Below are positions 63,235 through 64,000 of a stretch of 64,000 nucleotides of DNA, piece after piece. Every line of letters begins with the position of its first letter. The stretch's first letter is position 1. The position numbers were made by a program, and so were the translations under genes. This DNA comes from Phascolarctos cinereus (taxonomy: Eukaryota > Chordata > Mammalia > Diprotodontia > Phascolarctidae), in contig NW_018344160.1 in the NCBI RefSeq assembly GCF_002099425.1, positions 124,001 to 188,000 on the forward strand. The letters run 5' to 3'. The notes under the pieces were generated by a model, which was not told the origin of the DNA, searched no databases, and saw only the letters and a program-made list of their open reading frames with translations.

Positions 63235-64000
63235 AATTGTATGATTTTTTTTTATTTTTAATGCAACACATTTTGAGTTCAGAATCTAATAGAATTCTTT
63301 CTAATACTATTAGACAATGTGAAATTCTCTATAAATTTAGAAAAGTGCTATTTTACTATTCAACTTTGTAAGTAAAAACTGAAATACAATTCCCTAGAGT
63401 TTCACTAAATTTTCCTTTTTTTCTGCAGGTCTGTTATCATCTATATCCATTAAAATAAACCTGTATTCATATATTCCCTGATGGTTCATAGTCTGATTTT
63501 ATAAGTGAATGGACTGATATAGATATTTCAATCATTTCAGTACTTTTGGATCTTAAATGAGATAAAATAGGATCTTTTCCCCTTATTTTAATACAGCATG
63601 TTTCAAAGAAAATCTTGGTTTGGGATAAATCTTTGGGTGAAACTTTTAGTTTCTTGAATAAATTTATTATTTTACTTACCATGGTAGTCATTTAAAGTAC
63701 CTAAGAGATGTTGCACAAACTGACATATACAAGTAGAATATAAGTTGGTTTTGCTTAAAGTTTTCTTTTTCTTTTTCTTTCTTACAAATATCTTTATTTG
63801 TTGTTGTTTTTGTTGTTGTTTATTCAAGAAAGTAAGGGAATTGGAGAGAATATTAAAATTAGAGTAGAGTTAGGACTAACCTAGGATCCAGATATTTTTT
63901 CACAAATATAAGTAAATATGTAAAGTGCCCTATTAAATTCAGCTAAATTAGCAATATTAGGAAGAAGAAAATTGATAAAACACATCACAAATTAACTCTT
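63235..64000. other. Gene-free stretch to window end
   Basis: AT-rich. The 74-codon minus-strand frame at 63691-63467 shows no family motif. A GTT/TTTC-rich patch lies at 63,760-63,825. Confidence 0.4.

Overview
This is an AT-rich, CpG-poor stretch of mammalian nuclear DNA, and its repeats point to a marsupial. These are antisense marsupial-type L1 elements; L1-derived single-ORF HAL1 elements; short tRNA-headed CORE/MIR-type SINEs starting with the head GGGGCAGCTAGGTGG; and longer MAR1-like SINEs. Still older L2, CR1/L3 and MIR fossils lie between them. I cannot name the species. No host protein-coding exon, tRNA, rRNA, CRISPR array or prokaryotic feature can be supported. Essentially all coding-like signal belongs to retrotransposons or to one DNA transposon, and all of it looks decayed.

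Layout. Positions 1-36,000 are dominated by L1 and HAL1. A sense HAL1 3' part (1-1,305) is followed by an antisense L1 (1,645-5,590) carrying a nested SINE. Next comes the 5' half of a second antisense L1/HAL1 (5,591-7,845), split by a solo LTR (5,614-6,658) and another SINE. A structurally full-length antisense L1 (8,371-15,005) follows, bounded by a perfect 18-bp target-site duplication. Then come two L1 pieces facing each other (15,355-16,960), a quiet stretch, a near-complete antisense HAL1 (22,795-25,813), a sense HAL1 (28,981-30,590) and an antisense L1 (30,590-35,730).

Positions 36,000-64,000 are quieter and older. They hold L2 tails, a possible antisense ERV edge near 40.3 kb, a large compound tetranucleotide array with a SINE (40.7-41.2 kb), a strongly decayed sense L1 ORF2 (42.8-45.3 kb) and MIR/MAR1 SINEs. 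Two copies of a repeat I cannot name (50.7 and 51.4 kb) are followed by an old antisense L1 piece, a Tc1-like transposase fossil (54.5-55.4 kb), an antisense CR1/L3 ORF2 end (58.6-59.5 kb) and a 2.4-kb sense L2 with recognisable endonuclease and reverse-transcriptase motifs (59.9-62.4 kb).

How it fits together. The window reads as layered retrotransposition history. CR1/L3, L2 and MIR form the oldest layer; the old L1 and Tc1 come next; then L1/HAL1; and SINEs and one solo LTR nested inside L1/HAL1 are the youngest. L1 and HAL1 share ORF1 and 5'UTR sequence in opposite orientations, giving the first 36 kb several long inverted-repeat pairs. I found no convincing new biological system. The observations worth a second look are the dated and nested insertions, the HAL1/L1 junctions, the unnamed repeat pair and the ERV-like edge.
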